The translations under genes and the position numbers were made by a program. This document shows, in pieces, positions 46,147 to 56,298 of a DNA stretch of 64,000 nt. How positions within the stretch are numbered: the first letter of the stretch is position 1; each line of letters opens with the position of its first letter. The notes under the pieces are model-generated. The model ran no database searches. It worked only from the letters and a program-made list of their open reading frames with translations, and was not told the origin of the DNA. Source of the DNA: an uncultured Pseudophaeobacter sp. (GTDB lineage Bacteria > Pseudomonadota > Alphaproteobacteria > Rhodobacterales > Rhodobacteraceae); assembly GCA_905479575.1 (NCBI GenBank), contig CAJQNB010000005.1, positions 62,001-126,000 on the forward strand. The letters run 5' to 3'.

Positions 46147-48420
46147 ATGTCCGACACCCCCTCCCTGCGCGACGCGGCGCTGCGTTACCACGAATTCCCA
46201 CGCCCCGGGAAACTGGAGATCCGCGCCACCAAACCGATGGCCAACGGCCGCGATCTGGCCCGCGCCTATTCACCGGGGGTGGCTGAGGCCTGTCTGGAAA
46301 TCAAAGCCGATCCCGAGAACGCCGCGCGCTATACCGCACGTGGCAATCTGGTGGCGGTTGTCAGCAATGGCTCTGCGGTCCTGGGGCTGGGCAATATCGG
46401 CGCGCTGGCCTCCAAACCGGTGATGGAGGGCAAGGCGGTGCTGTTCAAGAACTTTGCCGGCATTGATTGCTTTGACATTGAGGTAAACGAAAGCGACCCG
46501 GAAAAACTGGCCGATATCGTCTGTGCGCTGGAACCCAGCTTTGGCGCCATCAATCTGGAAGACATCAAGGCACCGGATTGTTTTATCGTGGAAAAAATCT
46601 GCCGCGAGCGCATGGGGATCCCGGTGTTTCACGATGATCAGCACGGCACCGCCATCGTGGTTGGGGCCGCCGCCCGCAATGCGCTGCATGTGGCTGGCAA
46701 AAGCTTTGAAGACATCAAGATTGTCTCGACCGGCGGCGGGGCAGCCGGGATTGCCTGCCTCAACATGCTGGTGAAACTGGGGGTGAAGCGGCAAAACATC
46801 TGGCTGTGCGATATTCACGGGCTGGTCTATGAGGGCCGCAGTGAAGACATGAACCCGGAAAAAGCCGCCTTTGCCCAGGACAGCGACCTGCGCACCCTGG
46901 ACGAGGTGATCGGGGGCGCCGACCTGTTCCTTGGCCTTTCCGGCCCCAATGTCCTTAAGCCCGAAATGGTCGCCAAGATGAGTTCCCGGCCGATTGTGTT
47001 TGCCCTGGCCAATCCCAACCCCGAAATCCTGCCGGATCTGGCCCGCGAAGCGGCCCCTGATGCCATCATCGCCACCGGGCGCAGCGATTTTCCCAATCAG
47101 GTCAACAACGTATTGTGTTTTCCCTTCATCTTTCGCGGGGCGTTGGATGTGGGCGCCTCTGAGATCAACGATGAGATGCAGATCGCCTGCGTCGAGGGCA
47201 TTGCCGAACTGGCCCGCACCACCACCAGCGCCGAAGCGGCAGCCGCCTACAAGGGCGAGCAGCTGACCTTTGGCGCCGATTATCTGATCCCCAAACCCTT
47301 TGACCCGCGTCTGGTGGCCGTGGTCTCCTCGGCGGTGGCTGAGGCGGCGATGAAAAGCGGCGTCGCCTCGCGTATGATCGACGACCTGGAGGCCTACAAA
47401 CAGCGGCTCAATCAAACGGTGTTCAAATCAGCGCTGCTGATGCGCCCGGTGTTTGAAGCCGCCCGCGCCGCCTCCCGTCGGATTGTGTTTTCTGAGGGCG
47501 AGGACGAGCGGGTGCTGCGGGCTGCACAGGAAATTCTGGAGGAAACCACCGAGACCCCAATCCTGATTGGCCGCCCCGAGGTGATCGAGGCGCGCTGCGA
47601 AAAGATGGGCCTGCGCATCCGTCCCGGCAGCGATTTTCAGATCGTGAACCCGGAAAACGACCCGCGCTACTATGACTATTGGAACAGCTACCACCAGCTG
47701 ATGCAGCGCCAGGGGGTCACCCCGGATCTGGCCAAGGCGATCATGCGCACCAATACCACGGCAATTGGCGCCATCATGGTGCATCACAACGAGGCCGACA
47801 GCCTGATCTGCGGCACCTTTGGCGAATACCGCTGGCATCTGAACTATGTGAACCAGGTGCTGGGCGGCAATGGCCTTGAACCACACGGCGCCCTGTCGAT
47901 GATGATCCTCGAAGATGGGCCTCTGTTCATTGCCGACACTCAGGTCAGGATCGAACCCACACCGGAACAGATCGCCCAGACCGTCATGGGCGCCGCCCGC
48001 CATGTGCGCCGCTTTGGCATCGAGCCTCAAATCGCGCTTTGCTCGCAGTCTCAGTTTGGCAATATCGCCTGTGATACTGGCAGCCGGTTGCGCGCCGCGA
48101 TCGAGATCCTCGATGCCAATAACTGCGATTTCACCTATGAGGGCGAGATGAACATCGACACCGCGCTGGACCCCGATCTGCGCGGTCGTATCTTCCCCAA
48201 TTCGCGTCTGCAGGGGGCGGCCAATGTGCTGGTCTTTGCCCATGCCGATGCCGCCTCTGGGGTGCGCAACATTCTGAAAATGCGCTCTGATGGTCTGGAG
48301 GTTGGGCCGATCCTGATGGGCATGGGCAACCGCGCCCATATCGTCAGCCCGTCGATCACCGCGCGTGGCCTGTTGAATATGGCGGCCATCGCCGGCACCC
48401 CTGTGGCGCAATATGGCTAG
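46147..48420 (+). CDS. maeB: NADP-dependent malic enzyme with phosphotransacetylase-like domain
   Basis: 757 residues. The N-terminal malic enzyme part has the catalytic [19 protein letters not shown] region, DLIN-like [11 protein letters not shown] and the metal motif [11 protein letters not shown], then the nucleotide-binding [12 protein letters not shown]. Residues from about 430 are the phosphotransacetylase-like domain ([17 protein letters not shown]), which in MaeB is regulatory and binds acetyl-CoA. It decarboxylates malate to pyruvate, yielding NADPH. It is preceded by TTTAATGTTAAACTATAGT near 46111-46130, an A/T-rich stretch with the palindrome GTTTAATGTTAAAC and a possible -10 TATAGT. 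Confidence 0.95.
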   Translation: MSDTPSLRDAALRYHEFPRPGKLEIRATKPMANGRDLARAYSPGVAEACLEIKADPENAARYTARGNLVAVVSNGSAVLGLGNIGALASKPVMEGKAVLFKNFAGIDCFDIEVNESDPEKLADIVCALEPSFGAINLEDIKAPDCFIVEKICRERMGIPVFHDDQHGTAIVVGAAARNALHVAGKSFEDIKIVSTGGGAAGIACLNMLVKLGVKRQNIWLCDIHGLVYEGRSEDMNPEKAAFAQDSDLRTLDEVIGGADLFLGLSGPNVLKPEMVAKMSSRPIVFALANPNPEILPDLAREAAPDAIIATGRSDFPNQVNNVLCFPFIFRGALDVGASEINDEMQIACVEGIAELARTTTSAEAAAAYKGEQLTFGADYLIPKPFDPRLVAVVSSAVAEAAMKSGVASRMIDDLEAYKQRLNQTVFKSALLMRPVFEAARAASRRIVFSEGEDERVLRAAQEILEETTETPILIGRPEVIEARCEKMGLRIRPGSDFQIVNPENDPRYYDYWNSYHQLMQRQGVTPDLAKAIMRTNTTAIGAIMVHHNEADSLICGTFGEYRWHLNYVNQVLGGNGLEPHGALSMMILEDGPLFIADTQVRIEPTPEQIAQTVMGAARHVRRFGIEPQIALCSQSQFGNIACDTGSRLRAAIEILDANNCDFTYEGEMNIDTALDPDLRGRIFPNSRLQGAANVLVFAHADAASGVRNILKMRSDGLEVGPILMGMGNRAHIVSPSITARGLLNMAAIAGTPVAQYG

Positions 48421-48703
48421 GGCTGTCGTCCCTGGGGAGGCCGGTTGGCCTCCCCGTCCCGCCCCGTGCTATCTTGGGCGCGGCTTGACCGAACCGCCAA
48501 CAGGGTACAAGAGCGGCTGCGATCACGGGCATTCCTTCCACGGGAACACCTATCGCGGGCACAGCCTTTGGCAAAATATGCTCTGTGCCCTAGCGCCAGG
48601 CCCAGAACGACATATATAAATCACCCAGCCGGTCGATCTCTGTCCTGCCCTCTGGACAGACCAAGTCTCCCACATTCACCCCCAGCCATGCAGAAGCCTC
48701 CTG

Positions 48704-49489
48704 ATGTCCTCCCCCTCCCCTGCCTCCCAAGTCATTGATGCACAGACCTCCGGCGCGCGCCCCAAAACCGTTGTTCTGGTGGCCCATGGCCAGCCGTCAG
48801 CGCCCAATCCGCCAGAGCACAGCCTGGCACAACTGGCTGAACAGGTTGCCAGCTTTCTTCCCGGATGGCAGGTGCGCTCGGCCACCCTGGCGCAGCCTGG
48901 CCGGTTGGAACAGGTGATGCAGCCGGGGGCCTTGGTCTATCCCTTCTTCATGGCAGAGGGCTGGTTCACCGGCAAAGTTCTGCCCAAACGGATCTGTCAC
49001 GTAGATCACCGGCAACTGCCGCCTTTTGGCCAGGATCCCAACCTCCCAGAACTGGCGGCCAGGCTGGTCCGGCAGGCCCGCACCGCTCAGGGCCACCGCT
49101 TTGAAGCGGCCTCTGGTTCTAGTTCGGCCTCTGGCTCTGGTTCTGACCCGAGCGCGCCAGGCTGCCTGCTGCTCGCTGCCCATGGCTCTGCCCGCGGCCC
49201 AAAGGCCGCCGCCGCCACCGAGCTTTTTGCCACCGCACTGCGCCCGCTCTTGCCAGAGCTGGAGGTGAGGACAGCCTATATCGAACAAGCGCCCTATCTG
49301 GCGGATGTCGCCTCAAACATGCCCAGCGACGGCCTTTGCCTGCCGTTCTTTGCCCAGTCCGGCGATCACGTCAAAGACGACATTCCCGAGGCGCTCAGCA
49401 GCGCCAAATTCGATGGCACAGTGCTGCCTGCCCTCGGCACCACGCCTGAGGTTGCCCGGCTGATTGCCAAGGCCATCCAACGCGCCTGA
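48704..49489 (+). CDS. CbiX/SirB-type chelatase, two-domain
   Basis: 261 residues with two chelatase-fold repeats: the first starts with VVLVAHGQPSAPN (near 23-35), the second with LLLAAHGSARGPKAAA (near 151-166); His residues at these sites are the metal/tetrapyrrole ligands. Members insert cobalt or iron into sirohydrochlorin. A low-complexity Ser/Gly/Ala linker (ASGSSSASGSGSDPS) joins the halves. No cob, cys or hem genes are adjacent, so its exact metal is open. Confidence 0.82.
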   Translation: MSSPSPASQVIDAQTSGARPKTVVLVAHGQPSAPNPPEHSLAQLAEQVASFLPGWQVRSATLAQPGRLEQVMQPGALVYPFFMAEGWFTGKVLPKRICHVDHRQLPPFGQDPNLPELAARLVRQARTAQGHRFEAASGSSSASGSGSDPSAPGCLLLAAHGSARGPKAAAATELFATALRPLLPELEVRTAYIEQAPYLADVASNMPSDGLCLPFFAQSGDHVKDDIPEALSSAKFDGTVLPALGTTPEVARLIAKAIQRA

Positions 49490-49649
49490 ACATCGGGCCG
49501 CGTCCCCAGGGTGGGGACACAAGAGGTCGCAGCCCTCGCATTGCACCTTGCCAGCGCCGACAACGCCTTTACCACTGGGGCGACGCCCGCCCGCAACGGC
49601 GGCTGATCGATTTGAATGTCAGTTTGAATGTCAGGGAGACAGAAACCAC

Positions 49650-50495
49650 ATGAAACTATTGCGATTTGGTCCACTGGGCAGCGAAAAACCAGGACTGTTG
49701 GATGCCGATGGCAAGATCCGCGATCTGTCTGGCGTGGTGGGGGATATCGCAGGCGAGGTGCTGAGCGACAGCCAGTTGCAGGCGCTGCGGCAGATTGATC
49801 CGGCCAGCCTGCCCCTGGTAGAGGACAGCCCCCGGATTGGCGCCTGCGTCGGCCAGGTGGGCAAATTTGTCTGTATTGGTCTCAACTACGCCGATCACGC
49901 CGCTGAAGCGGGCATGGACCTGCCACAGGAACCAGTGGTCTTTTTCAAAGCCACCTCCGCCATCTGCGGCCCCGATGACGAAATCGAAATCCCCCGCACC
50001 TCGGTCAAGTCAGACTGGGAGGTCGAGCTGGGCGTGGTGATTGGCAAACACACAAAATATGTCTCTGTTGAAGACGCGCTGAGCCATGTTGCGGGCTACT
50101 GTGTGGTCAATGACCTGTCAGAGCGGGATTTTCAGATCCATCGCTCCGGGCAATGGGTCAAGGGCAAATCCTGCGATACCTTTGGCCCCATCGGCCCCTG
50201 GCTGGTGACCCGCGACGAGGTGCCAAACCCACAGGATCTGACCATGTATCTGGAGGTAAACGGCCATCGCTATCAAGATGGCTCCACCCGGACGATGCAT
50301 TTTGACGTGGCCACTGTCATCTCGCATCTGTCCCAGTTCATGAGCCTGCAGCCGGGGGATGTGATCTCGACCGGGACACCTCCGGGTGTTGGGGTGGGGC
50401 AACGCCCCGAGGTCTACCTGAAACCCGGCGATTACATGGAGCTGGGGGTCGAAGGCCTGGGTGTGCAAAAACAAAAAGTGGTGGCCAGCGACTAG
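49650..50495 (+). CDS. Fumarylacetoacetate hydrolase family protein
   Basis: 281 residues. The FAH core is evident: CIGLNYADHAAEAG, PVVFFKATSAICGPDDEI, the metal-binding Glu/Glu/Asp set in VELGVVIGKH and NDLSERDFQ, and STGTPPGVGVG near the end. Family members hydrolyse C-C bonds of 2,4-diketo or acylpyruvate acids or dehydrate sugar acids such as 2,4-diketo-3-deoxy-L-fuconate; the substrate here is unknown. The start follows AGGGAGAC; an earlier frame extension overlaps the chelatase gene. Confidence 0.92.
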   Translation: MKLLRFGPLGSEKPGLLDADGKIRDLSGVVGDIAGEVLSDSQLQALRQIDPASLPLVEDSPRIGACVGQVGKFVCIGLNYADHAAEAGMDLPQEPVVFFKATSAICGPDDEIEIPRTSVKSDWEVELGVVIGKHTKYVSVEDALSHVAGYCVVNDLSERDFQIHRSGQWVKGKSCDTFGPIGPWLVTRDEVPNPQDLTMYLEVNGHRYQDGSTRTMHFDVATVISHLSQFMSLQPGDVISTGTPPGVGVGQRPEVYLKPGDYMELGVEGLGVQKQKVVASD

Positions 50496-50888
50496 CCAAA
50501 GCCACCGGGCGGGGGCTGGGAGCTGGCAGAGTTAAGACGATCCAGACAGCCCGCCCCTGCGCCCCCTGCCCCGGCCCTGTCAAACAAAGTGCCGCAGCCT
50601 GTTTCAGCGCGGCTTTTGTTGCCAGCGCTGCAAAACCATGTTTAGTCCGGCGGTAACCTTGATGGGCTAGCCTGCGCCGCGACACCTTTGGGTCGCAGCG
50701 CAGGCTGAACCCGTTTCACAGATGAGAACAGACAAGACCAGTCAAAACATCAAACTCACCGGGGGGCATATTGCATCTGACTCCCAATAAGTATACCATC
50801 GCATACAACCAGCTTGTTCCGACTCGCCAGACCTTTTCTGACACCCGTCGCTCAAGCTTACGTGCAACACCAAATCGGCGGGAAAACC
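50496..50888. other. 393-base upstream region of acnB
   Basis: No gene is supported. The last 130 bases are probably the acnB promoter and leader: TTGCAT (50771) and TATACC about 15 bases later could be a weak -35/-10 pair, and GTATACCATCGCATAC near 50791 is a partial inverted repeat that might bind a regulator. No ribosome-binding site is strong; AATCGGCGGGAAAACC precedes the ATG. Confidence 0.35.
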
Positions 50889-53678
50889 ATGACCTTGTAC
50901 ACTGACTACCTAGCAGAGATTGAAACACGCAAAGAACAGGGCCTGCACCCCAAGCCCATCGACGGGGCGGACCTTGTTGCAGAGCTGATCGCGCAGATCA
51001 AAGATGTCGACAACGCCTATCGCGCGGACTCGCTCAACTTCTTCATCTACAACACCATCCCAGGCACAACCAGCGCCGCGGGCGTGAAGGCTCAGTTCCT
51101 GAAAGAAATCATTCTGGGGCAGGAAAGCCTTGCGGAAATCACCCCGACCTTTGCCTTTGAGCTGCTGTCGCACATGAAGGGTGGCCCCTCGGTCAAAGTA
51201 CTTTTGGATCTGGCACTTGGAGACGACGCTGCGATTGCAGCACAGGCCGCCGAAGTTCTGAAAACCCAAGTGTTCCTCTATGAGGCAGACACCGACCGTC
51301 TGGCCGCAGCGCTTGCCGACGGCAATGCAATCGCCAAGGAGATCCTGGAAAGCTACGCAAAGGCTGAATTTTTCACCAAGCTTCCAGAGGTCGAAGAAGA
51401 AATCAAAGTTGTGACCTATATCGCCGGTGTGGGCGATATTTCGACCGACCTGCTGTCGCCCGGTGCCGAAGCGCACTCACGTGCGGACCGCGAATTGCAC
51501 GGCCAGTGCATGATCACCCCCGAAGCCCAGGCCGAAATCCAGGAGCTGCAAAAACAGCACCCAGATGCCCGCGTCATGCTGATTGCCGAAAAAGGCACCA
51601 TGGGTGTTGGCTCCAGCCGCATGTCCGGCGTCAACAACGTGGCGCTCTGGACCGGTAAAAAGGCTTCGCCCTATGTGCCCTTCATCAACATCGCCCCTGT
51701 TGTGGCCGGCACCAACGGCATTTCGCCAATTTTCCTGACCACCGTTGGCGTGACCGGCGGCATCGGCATTGACCTGGACAACTGGGTCAAAAAGCTGGAC
51801 GCCGACGGCAACGTCGTGGAAGATGCAGATGGCGAAGCTGTGCTGGAAGAGGCCTATTCGGTCGCCACTGGCACGGTCCTGACCATCAACTCCAAAACCA
51901 AGACCCTGCATGATGCGGATGGCAAAGAGCTGAAAAGCGTCGCCACCGCCTTCACCCCGCAGAAGGTGGAATTCATGAAGGCCGGCGGCTCCTACGCTGT
52001 CGTTTTTGGCAAAAAGCTGCAGACATTTGCCGCTGGTGCTTTGGATCAAGAGCTGAAATCAGCCTATGCCCCCTCCAAAGAAGTCACCGCTGAGGGCCAG
52101 GGCCTGACCGCTGTTGAAAAGATCTTCAACCGCAACGCCCTGGGCACCACCCCAGGCGCGACCTTGCATGCCGGATCTGATGTGCGCGTCAAAGTGAACG
52201 TGGTTGGCTCGCAAGATACCACCGGCCCAATGACGGCGCAGGAACTGGAAGCGATGGCCGCAACCGTCATCTCGCCTTCGGTTGACGTGGGCTATCAGTC
52301 CGGCTGCCACACCGCATCCGTGTGGGACAAAAAGGCCCAGGCCAACATCCCCAAGCTGATGAAATTCATGAATGATTTCGGCTTGATCACCGCGCGTGAC
52401 CCCAAGGGGGAATATCATGCGATGACCGACGTGATCCACAAGGTCCTGAACGACATCACCGTCGATGACTGGGACGTCATCATCGGCGGCGACAGCCACA
52501 CCCGTATGTCCAAAGGCGTCGCCTTTGGTGCGGATTCGGGCACTGTTGCCCTGGCGCTGGCCACCGGCGAAGCCTCGATGCCAATCCCTGAATCGGTCAA
52601 GGTGACCTTTAAAGGCAAGATGGCGGACCACCTTGATTTCCGGGACGTGGTACATGCCACCCAGGCGCAGATGCTGGATCAGCATGGCGACAACGTCTTC
52701 CAGGGCCGCGTGATCGAAGTGCATATCGGCACCCTGCTGGCGGATCAGGCCTTTACCTTCACCGACTGGACAGCGGAGATGAAGGCCAAGGCCTCGATCT
52801 GTATCTCCAATGACGAGACCCTGATCGGCTCGCTGGAGCTGGCCAAGGGCCGTATCCAGATCATGATCGACAAGGGCATGGACAATGACGCCAAGCTTTT
52901 GCAGGGCCTCATCGACAAGGCAGACGCCCGTATTGCTGATATCAAATCAGGCGCCAACCCAGCCCTGACCCCGGACGACACCGCCAAATACTTTGCCGAG
53001 GTTGTTGTTGATCTGGACGCGATCGACGAGCCGATGATCGCGGATCCGGATGTCAACAACGACGACGTGTCCAAGCGCTATACCCACGACACCATCCGCC
53101 CCATCACCTACTATAGCGGCGACAAGCACGTCGACCTGGGCTTTGTTGGCTCCTGCATGGTGCACAAGGGCGATATGAAAATCGTGGCGCAGATGCTCAA
53201 GAACCTTGAAAAGACAATGGGCAAGGTCGAGTTCAAAGCACCGCTGGTGGTGGCTGCCCCAACCTACAACATCATCGATGAGCTGAAAGAAGAAGGCGAC
53301 TGGGAAATTCTGCAGCGCTATTCCGGCTTCACCTTTGACGATATGTTCCCCAAAACACAGGCCCGGACCGAGTATGAGAACATTCTCTACCTCGAACGCC
53401 CCGGCTGCAACCTCTGCATGGGGAACCAGGAAAAAGCCGCCAAGGGGGACACGGTTCTTGCCACCTCGACCCGCCTGTTCCAGGGCCGCGTTGTTGGTGA
53501 CACCGCCGAGAAGAAAGGTGAATCGCTGCTTGCCTCGACCCCGGTTGTTGTTCTGGCCGCCGTTCTGGGGCGTACGCCCACGATGGAGGAATACAAAGCC
53601 GCTGTCGAAGGCATTGATCTCACCAAGTTTGCCCCACCTCTGGCAGTTCCAGCCGGAACAAAATCGGCACATTTCTAA
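50889..53678 (+). CDS. acnB: Aconitate hydratase B (bifunctional, 2-methylisocitrate dehydratase)
   Basis: 929 residues, exact AcnB length. The N-terminal HEAT-like domain (residues 1-160) and swivelling domain 4 precede the catalytic domains. Fe-S cluster Cys ligands: VGYQSGCHTAS in the middle and ERPGCNLCMGNQEKA (two Cys) near residue 845. It isomerises citrate and isocitrate in the TCA cycle and can hydrate 2-methylaconitate. It is monocistronic with a strong terminator 43 bases after its stop. Confidence 0.97.
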   Translation: MTLYTDYLAEIETRKEQGLHPKPIDGADLVAELIAQIKDVDNAYRADSLNFFIYNTIPGTTSAAGVKAQFLKEIILGQESLAEITPTFAFELLSHMKGGPSVKVLLDLALGDDAAIAAQAAEVLKTQVFLYEADTDRLAAALADGNAIAKEILESYAKAEFFTKLPEVEEEIKVVTYIAGVGDISTDLLSPGAEAHSRADRELHGQCMITPEAQAEIQELQKQHPDARVMLIAEKGTMGVGSSRMSGVNNVALWTGKKASPYVPFINIAPVVAGTNGISPIFLTTVGVTGGIGIDLDNWVKKLDADGNVVEDADGEAVLEEAYSVATGTVLTINSKTKTLHDADGKELKSVATAFTPQKVEFMKAGGSYAVVFGKKLQTFAAGALDQELKSAYAPSKEVTAEGQGLTAVEKIFNRNALGTTPGATLHAGSDVRVKVNVVGSQDTTGPMTAQELEAMAATVISPSVDVGYQSGCHTASVWDKKAQANIPKLMKFMNDFGLITARDPKGEYHAMTDVIHKVLNDITVDDWDVIIGGDSHTRMSKGVAFGADSGTVALALATGEASMPIPESVKVTFKGKMADHLDFRDVVHATQAQMLDQHGDNVFQGRVIEVHIGTLLADQAFTFTDWTAEMKAKASICISNDETLIGSLELAKGRIQIMIDKGMDNDAKLLQGLIDKADARIADIKSGANPALTPDDTAKYFAEVVVDLDAIDEPMIADPDVNNDDVSKRYTHDTIRPITYYSGDKHVDLGFVGSCMVHKGDMKIVAQMLKNLEKTMGKVEFKAPLVVAAPTYNIIDELKEEGDWEILQRYSGFTFDDMFPKTQARTEYENILYLERPGCNLCMGNQEKAAKGDTVLATSTRLFQGRVVGDTAEKKGESLLASTPVVVLAAVLGRTPTMEEYKAAVEGIDLTKFAPPLAVPAGTKSAHF

Positions 53679-53720
53679 GCGCGCCTCACGGCTTCGAGCT
53701 TAGCCTTTCACATTAGGCAA

Positions 53721-53750
53721 GAGGCGCAATGGACACATTGCGCCTCTTTT
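53721..53750 (+). terminator. Rho-independent terminator of acnB
   Basis: Perfect 11-bp stem GAGGCGCAATG/CATTGCGCCTC with a GACA tetraloop, followed by TTTTCTTT. Confidence 0.95.
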
Positions 53751-54094
53751 CTTTGCCCCCCTTCTGGCCCCATTCTTTCTGGCAGCCCTATGGTCAGAAC
53801 TTAAATAGAGATGTTTTGCGGCAGGTGACGAAGGTTGTCGGAACACCCGTGAATGACAGTTGTGCAAGAACCGGGACGATGCCGATAGTCGCTCTCGTTG
53901 CAAACCCTCAAGAGCCTGACACACCATGAAGCAGCCGCCCTCCGGGTTTGACGGCTATTGCCGCAGACGGCTTCACATCTGCATCAAGTAGCCCCCCTAT
54001 TTTGCGCGGGGCTTCCTATTCTGCCACAAAGTCTGTCACACTGATCAGGTCGGAGGACGATGTCCTGACCCCAGAGCCCTAACCATTTGGAACT
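53751..54094. other. 344-base gap between acnB terminator and DUF1275 gene
   Basis: Apart from the acnB terminator at its left edge, no gene or clear regulatory motif is visible. Short frames here overlap one another and lack ribosome-binding sites. Confidence 0.4.
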
Positions 54095-54793
54095 ATGATG
54101 CTCATCAAAGTTGGCAATGCGCGCACTTCAAATATTGATCTGGTTCTGGCAGGCCTCCTTTCGTCTATCGCCGGTGCGTTGAACGCTGTCGGCTTCCTGA
54201 TCGCCGGATCCTTCACAGCCAACATGACAGGAAATATCTCGGCATTTGCTGACCACCTGGCGAATGGCGCAATCCCGATTGCCTTGTCGTTCTTGGGGCT
54301 GGTCGCAGCCTTTATCTGGGGCGCAGCCATAGCGGCCCTTGCTATTCAAGCAGGGGAACGTCGACAGCTCCGCTCGGTCTATGCCTTGGCAATTGCCGCC
54401 GAGGCCATCATTCTTTTGCTGGTCGGCACCGCCCTTACCAAATCATCAGCCACAGAACACGAGACATTGCTGGTCATTGTACTCAGCTTTGTCATGGGAC
54501 TGCAAAACGCAGTGACGACGATGATTTCTCAGGCGCGGGTGCGCACCACCCATGTGTCGGGAATGGCAACTGACATCGGAATAGAGCTGGCGGCATTGGT
54601 CGGGGGGGACAAGTCACGACGAGAGGCCACGCCAAAGCTCTGGCTACACAGTTTAACGCTAGCCTGTTTTGCCGTTGGCGGCTTGTGCGGCGCGCTGTTG
54701 TTTCAGCTGGTCGGAAGCTGGCTTTTCATGATCACTGCAACCCTCTTGCTGCTCATAGCAGTGCCGGAAGCTCTCAGAGCGCATCGGTCCTGA
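54095..54793 (+). CDS. DUF1275 (YoaK-like) membrane protein
   Basis: 232 residues with six hydrophobic helices. The family signature [23 protein letters not shown] (residues 26-48) and the later [28 protein letters not shown] (residues 131-158) are clear and show the internal repeat of this family. DUF1275 proteins are inner-membrane proteins of unknown transport function. It is the last core gene before the tRNA fragment that marks the island edge. Confidence 0.88.
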   Translation: MMLIKVGNARTSNIDLVLAGLLSSIAGALNAVGFLIAGSFTANMTGNISAFADHLANGAIPIALSFLGLVAAFIWGAAIAALAIQAGERRQLRSVYALAIAAEAIILLLVGTALTKSSATEHETLLVIVLSFVMGLQNAVTTMISQARVRTTHVSGMATDIGIELAALVGGDKSRREATPKLWLHSLTLACFAVGGLCGALLFQLVGSWLFMITATLLLLIAVPEALRAHRS

Positions 54794-54927
54794 GAACCCG
54801 CCCTAGTGGCAGCTGAATCAGCCATCTCCTGACGCGGCGAACGGAATAGCAAGAGGCAAAGGACAGTGGAACACAGTGCAAACGAGCCCAAGCGAGATGC
54901 ATTACACCTTAATTTCAAATGGATGGA

Positions 54928-54973
54928 TGGTGGGTGATAAGAGATTTGAACTCCTGACATCTTCGATGTGAAC
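54928..54973 (-). tRNA. 3' half of a tRNA-Val(CAC), island attachment-site remnant
   Basis: Read on the minus strand this gives the anticodon loop TTCACAT (anticodon CAC), the 3' side of the anticodon stem, variable loop GTC, a T-arm AGGAG-TTCAAAT-CTCTT that pairs with one G-T, the acceptor strand ATCACCC and the discriminator plus CCA. The 5' half (acceptor strand, D-arm) is absent: the sequence diverges directly after the anticodon stem. Such a 3' fragment is what integration of an element into a tRNA gene leaves at the far end. Not a functional tRNA. Confidence 0.75.
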
Positions 54974-55542
54974 AACACGGGCCTCGCTCAAGCCATTGAT
55001 TTCAGGCAAGGGAAGCGCTTTTTATTAATGAGTTTCCCACCACCTACGCAAAATAGATGGGTTCAACCCGGTTCACGGAACCTATGGACACTTCGTTACA
55101 GATCTCAGATGACTGCACCCAGCCCAATGCAGTCATTGGGTTGCCGTTCTGCCTCCAGTATGCCGCAACTGCAAAGCTTTCAGCGGATTCCCAAAAGCGG
55201 CCCTTCGTCGACCCTGGCGGGCGCTCCCCAATGCTGCGACCTGAACAGGTGTCAGCGGAGCGCAGCTAGCGACATTTGCGAACTCCAGGGCACTTGATCG
55301 CCCCCAAGTGAGATGTGAACGGCACTTCCGGACATTCAACCTAGCAAGTCGCAATGACCGATCTCAGTGCCAAGCGGCAAGTAGTACGAGGCCGCGCCTG
55401 CGGTTCTAGCCGAAACCCGAATATAGAACTAATTCAACGGAAACTGCGCGCGTGTAGTTTACGCCACTTGAGAATTTCGACATAGCATCCGTCAGCTAAA
55501 ATTTGACTTGGTCTCAGTACAGCTCATTTGAGAGGATCGACT
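54974..55542. other. 570-base non-coding stretch inside the island edge
   Basis: No gene is supported; the frames are short and overlapping. It holds one copy of TTCCGGACATTC (55326-55337), a short sequence repeated elsewhere in the island. Probably decayed mobile-element DNA. Confidence 0.4.
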
Positions 55543-56298
55543 TCAAGCAATCACTTGGCCATATTCATAGACATTGCGATCTTGCTTGTATGAGATGATG
55601 TGGCTCGGCAGGGCCGTAATATGCCATCCTTCTGGGAGGCTGTTGCCACAAAGGGCGAGAACCTCACGTACCGTCGAACCTGGCTGCGTGATCGTTACGA
55701 AGGTACTGCTAAAATCGTCATGAAACGATGTTCTCCCCGGGCGTTGAAAGCGCAGCGTATACGGCAGGCCATCTTTCAATCTTTGCATAATATCCGCTAC
55801 TGGGTATTTACCTGGCTCGAACACGACGAACTCTGCATCCAGATCGATGGGATACTTTGTGTCGAAGTGATCCTCTTTATAGGCTGATGTGTCACGTTTC
55901 CGTCCCGGATCATTTGAGCCGAAACCCGAGTTGTTCCAAGCGACTGAGCCGACGCCACCGAAATGTTGAATTAGTGCCGTCTCCAAATCCATGGCGGTAA
56001 ACACAAATAGTCGAATGGCCTTGAACGCCACGTCATTGGGATCAATATTTCGACGTCCGACGATCTTTTTGGCATGGCGCGTCAGTCTGTTTCGGAGGCC
56101 TGCTTCGCTGTCAGTTTTACCGATATAAACAAGGCTATTGTCGGGCTTGAGATATAGAGCATAGACGCCTTGTTCTTCAGGAACCTCCTGTGCGTTTTCG
56201 GTGGTTAAATTCGCAGCTTCCATCTCGTTGAGGCGTTCTAGTATGGCTTGTAAAAGCGCCCCAGGGAGGTCGAACTCAAGCTCAGCAAACCCATGCAT
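55543..56298 (-). CDS. Type II restriction endonuclease, Eco29kI family (GIY-YIG)
   Basis: 251 residues. GIY-YIG catalytic elements in order: GVYALYL with Tyr46, VYIGK with Tyr58, RLTRHAKK with Arg74/His75, Glu106 in DLETALIQHF and Asn122-123 in AWNNSGFGSNDPG, the last being close to the GFGNHDPG motif of Eco29kI-type enzymes. It would cut unmethylated DNA at the site protected by the adjacent methylase. Its ATG shares one base with the methylase stop (TAATG), so methylase is translated first. Site unknown; Eco29kI itself cuts CCGCGG. Confidence 0.8.
   Translation of the reverse strand: MHGFAELEFDLPGALLQAILERLNEMEAANLTTENAQEVPEEQGVYALYLKPDNSLVYIGKTDSEAGLRNRLTRHAKKIVGRRNIDPNDVAFKAIRLFVFTAMDLETALIQHFGGVGSVAWNNSGFGSNDPGRKRDTSAYKEDHFDTKYPIDLDAEFVVFEPGKYPVADIMQRLKDGLPYTLRFQRPGRTSFHDDFSSTFVTITQPGSTVREVLALCGNSLPEGWHITALPSHIISYKQDRNVYEYGQVIA

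Noticed and set aside
53729..53929. 66-codon frame after acnB
   Set aside because: It starts inside the acnB terminator stem and has no domain.
54928..54973. A functional tRNA gene
   Set aside because: Only the 3' half is present; there is no D-arm or 5' acceptor strand to the right, so it is a fragment.
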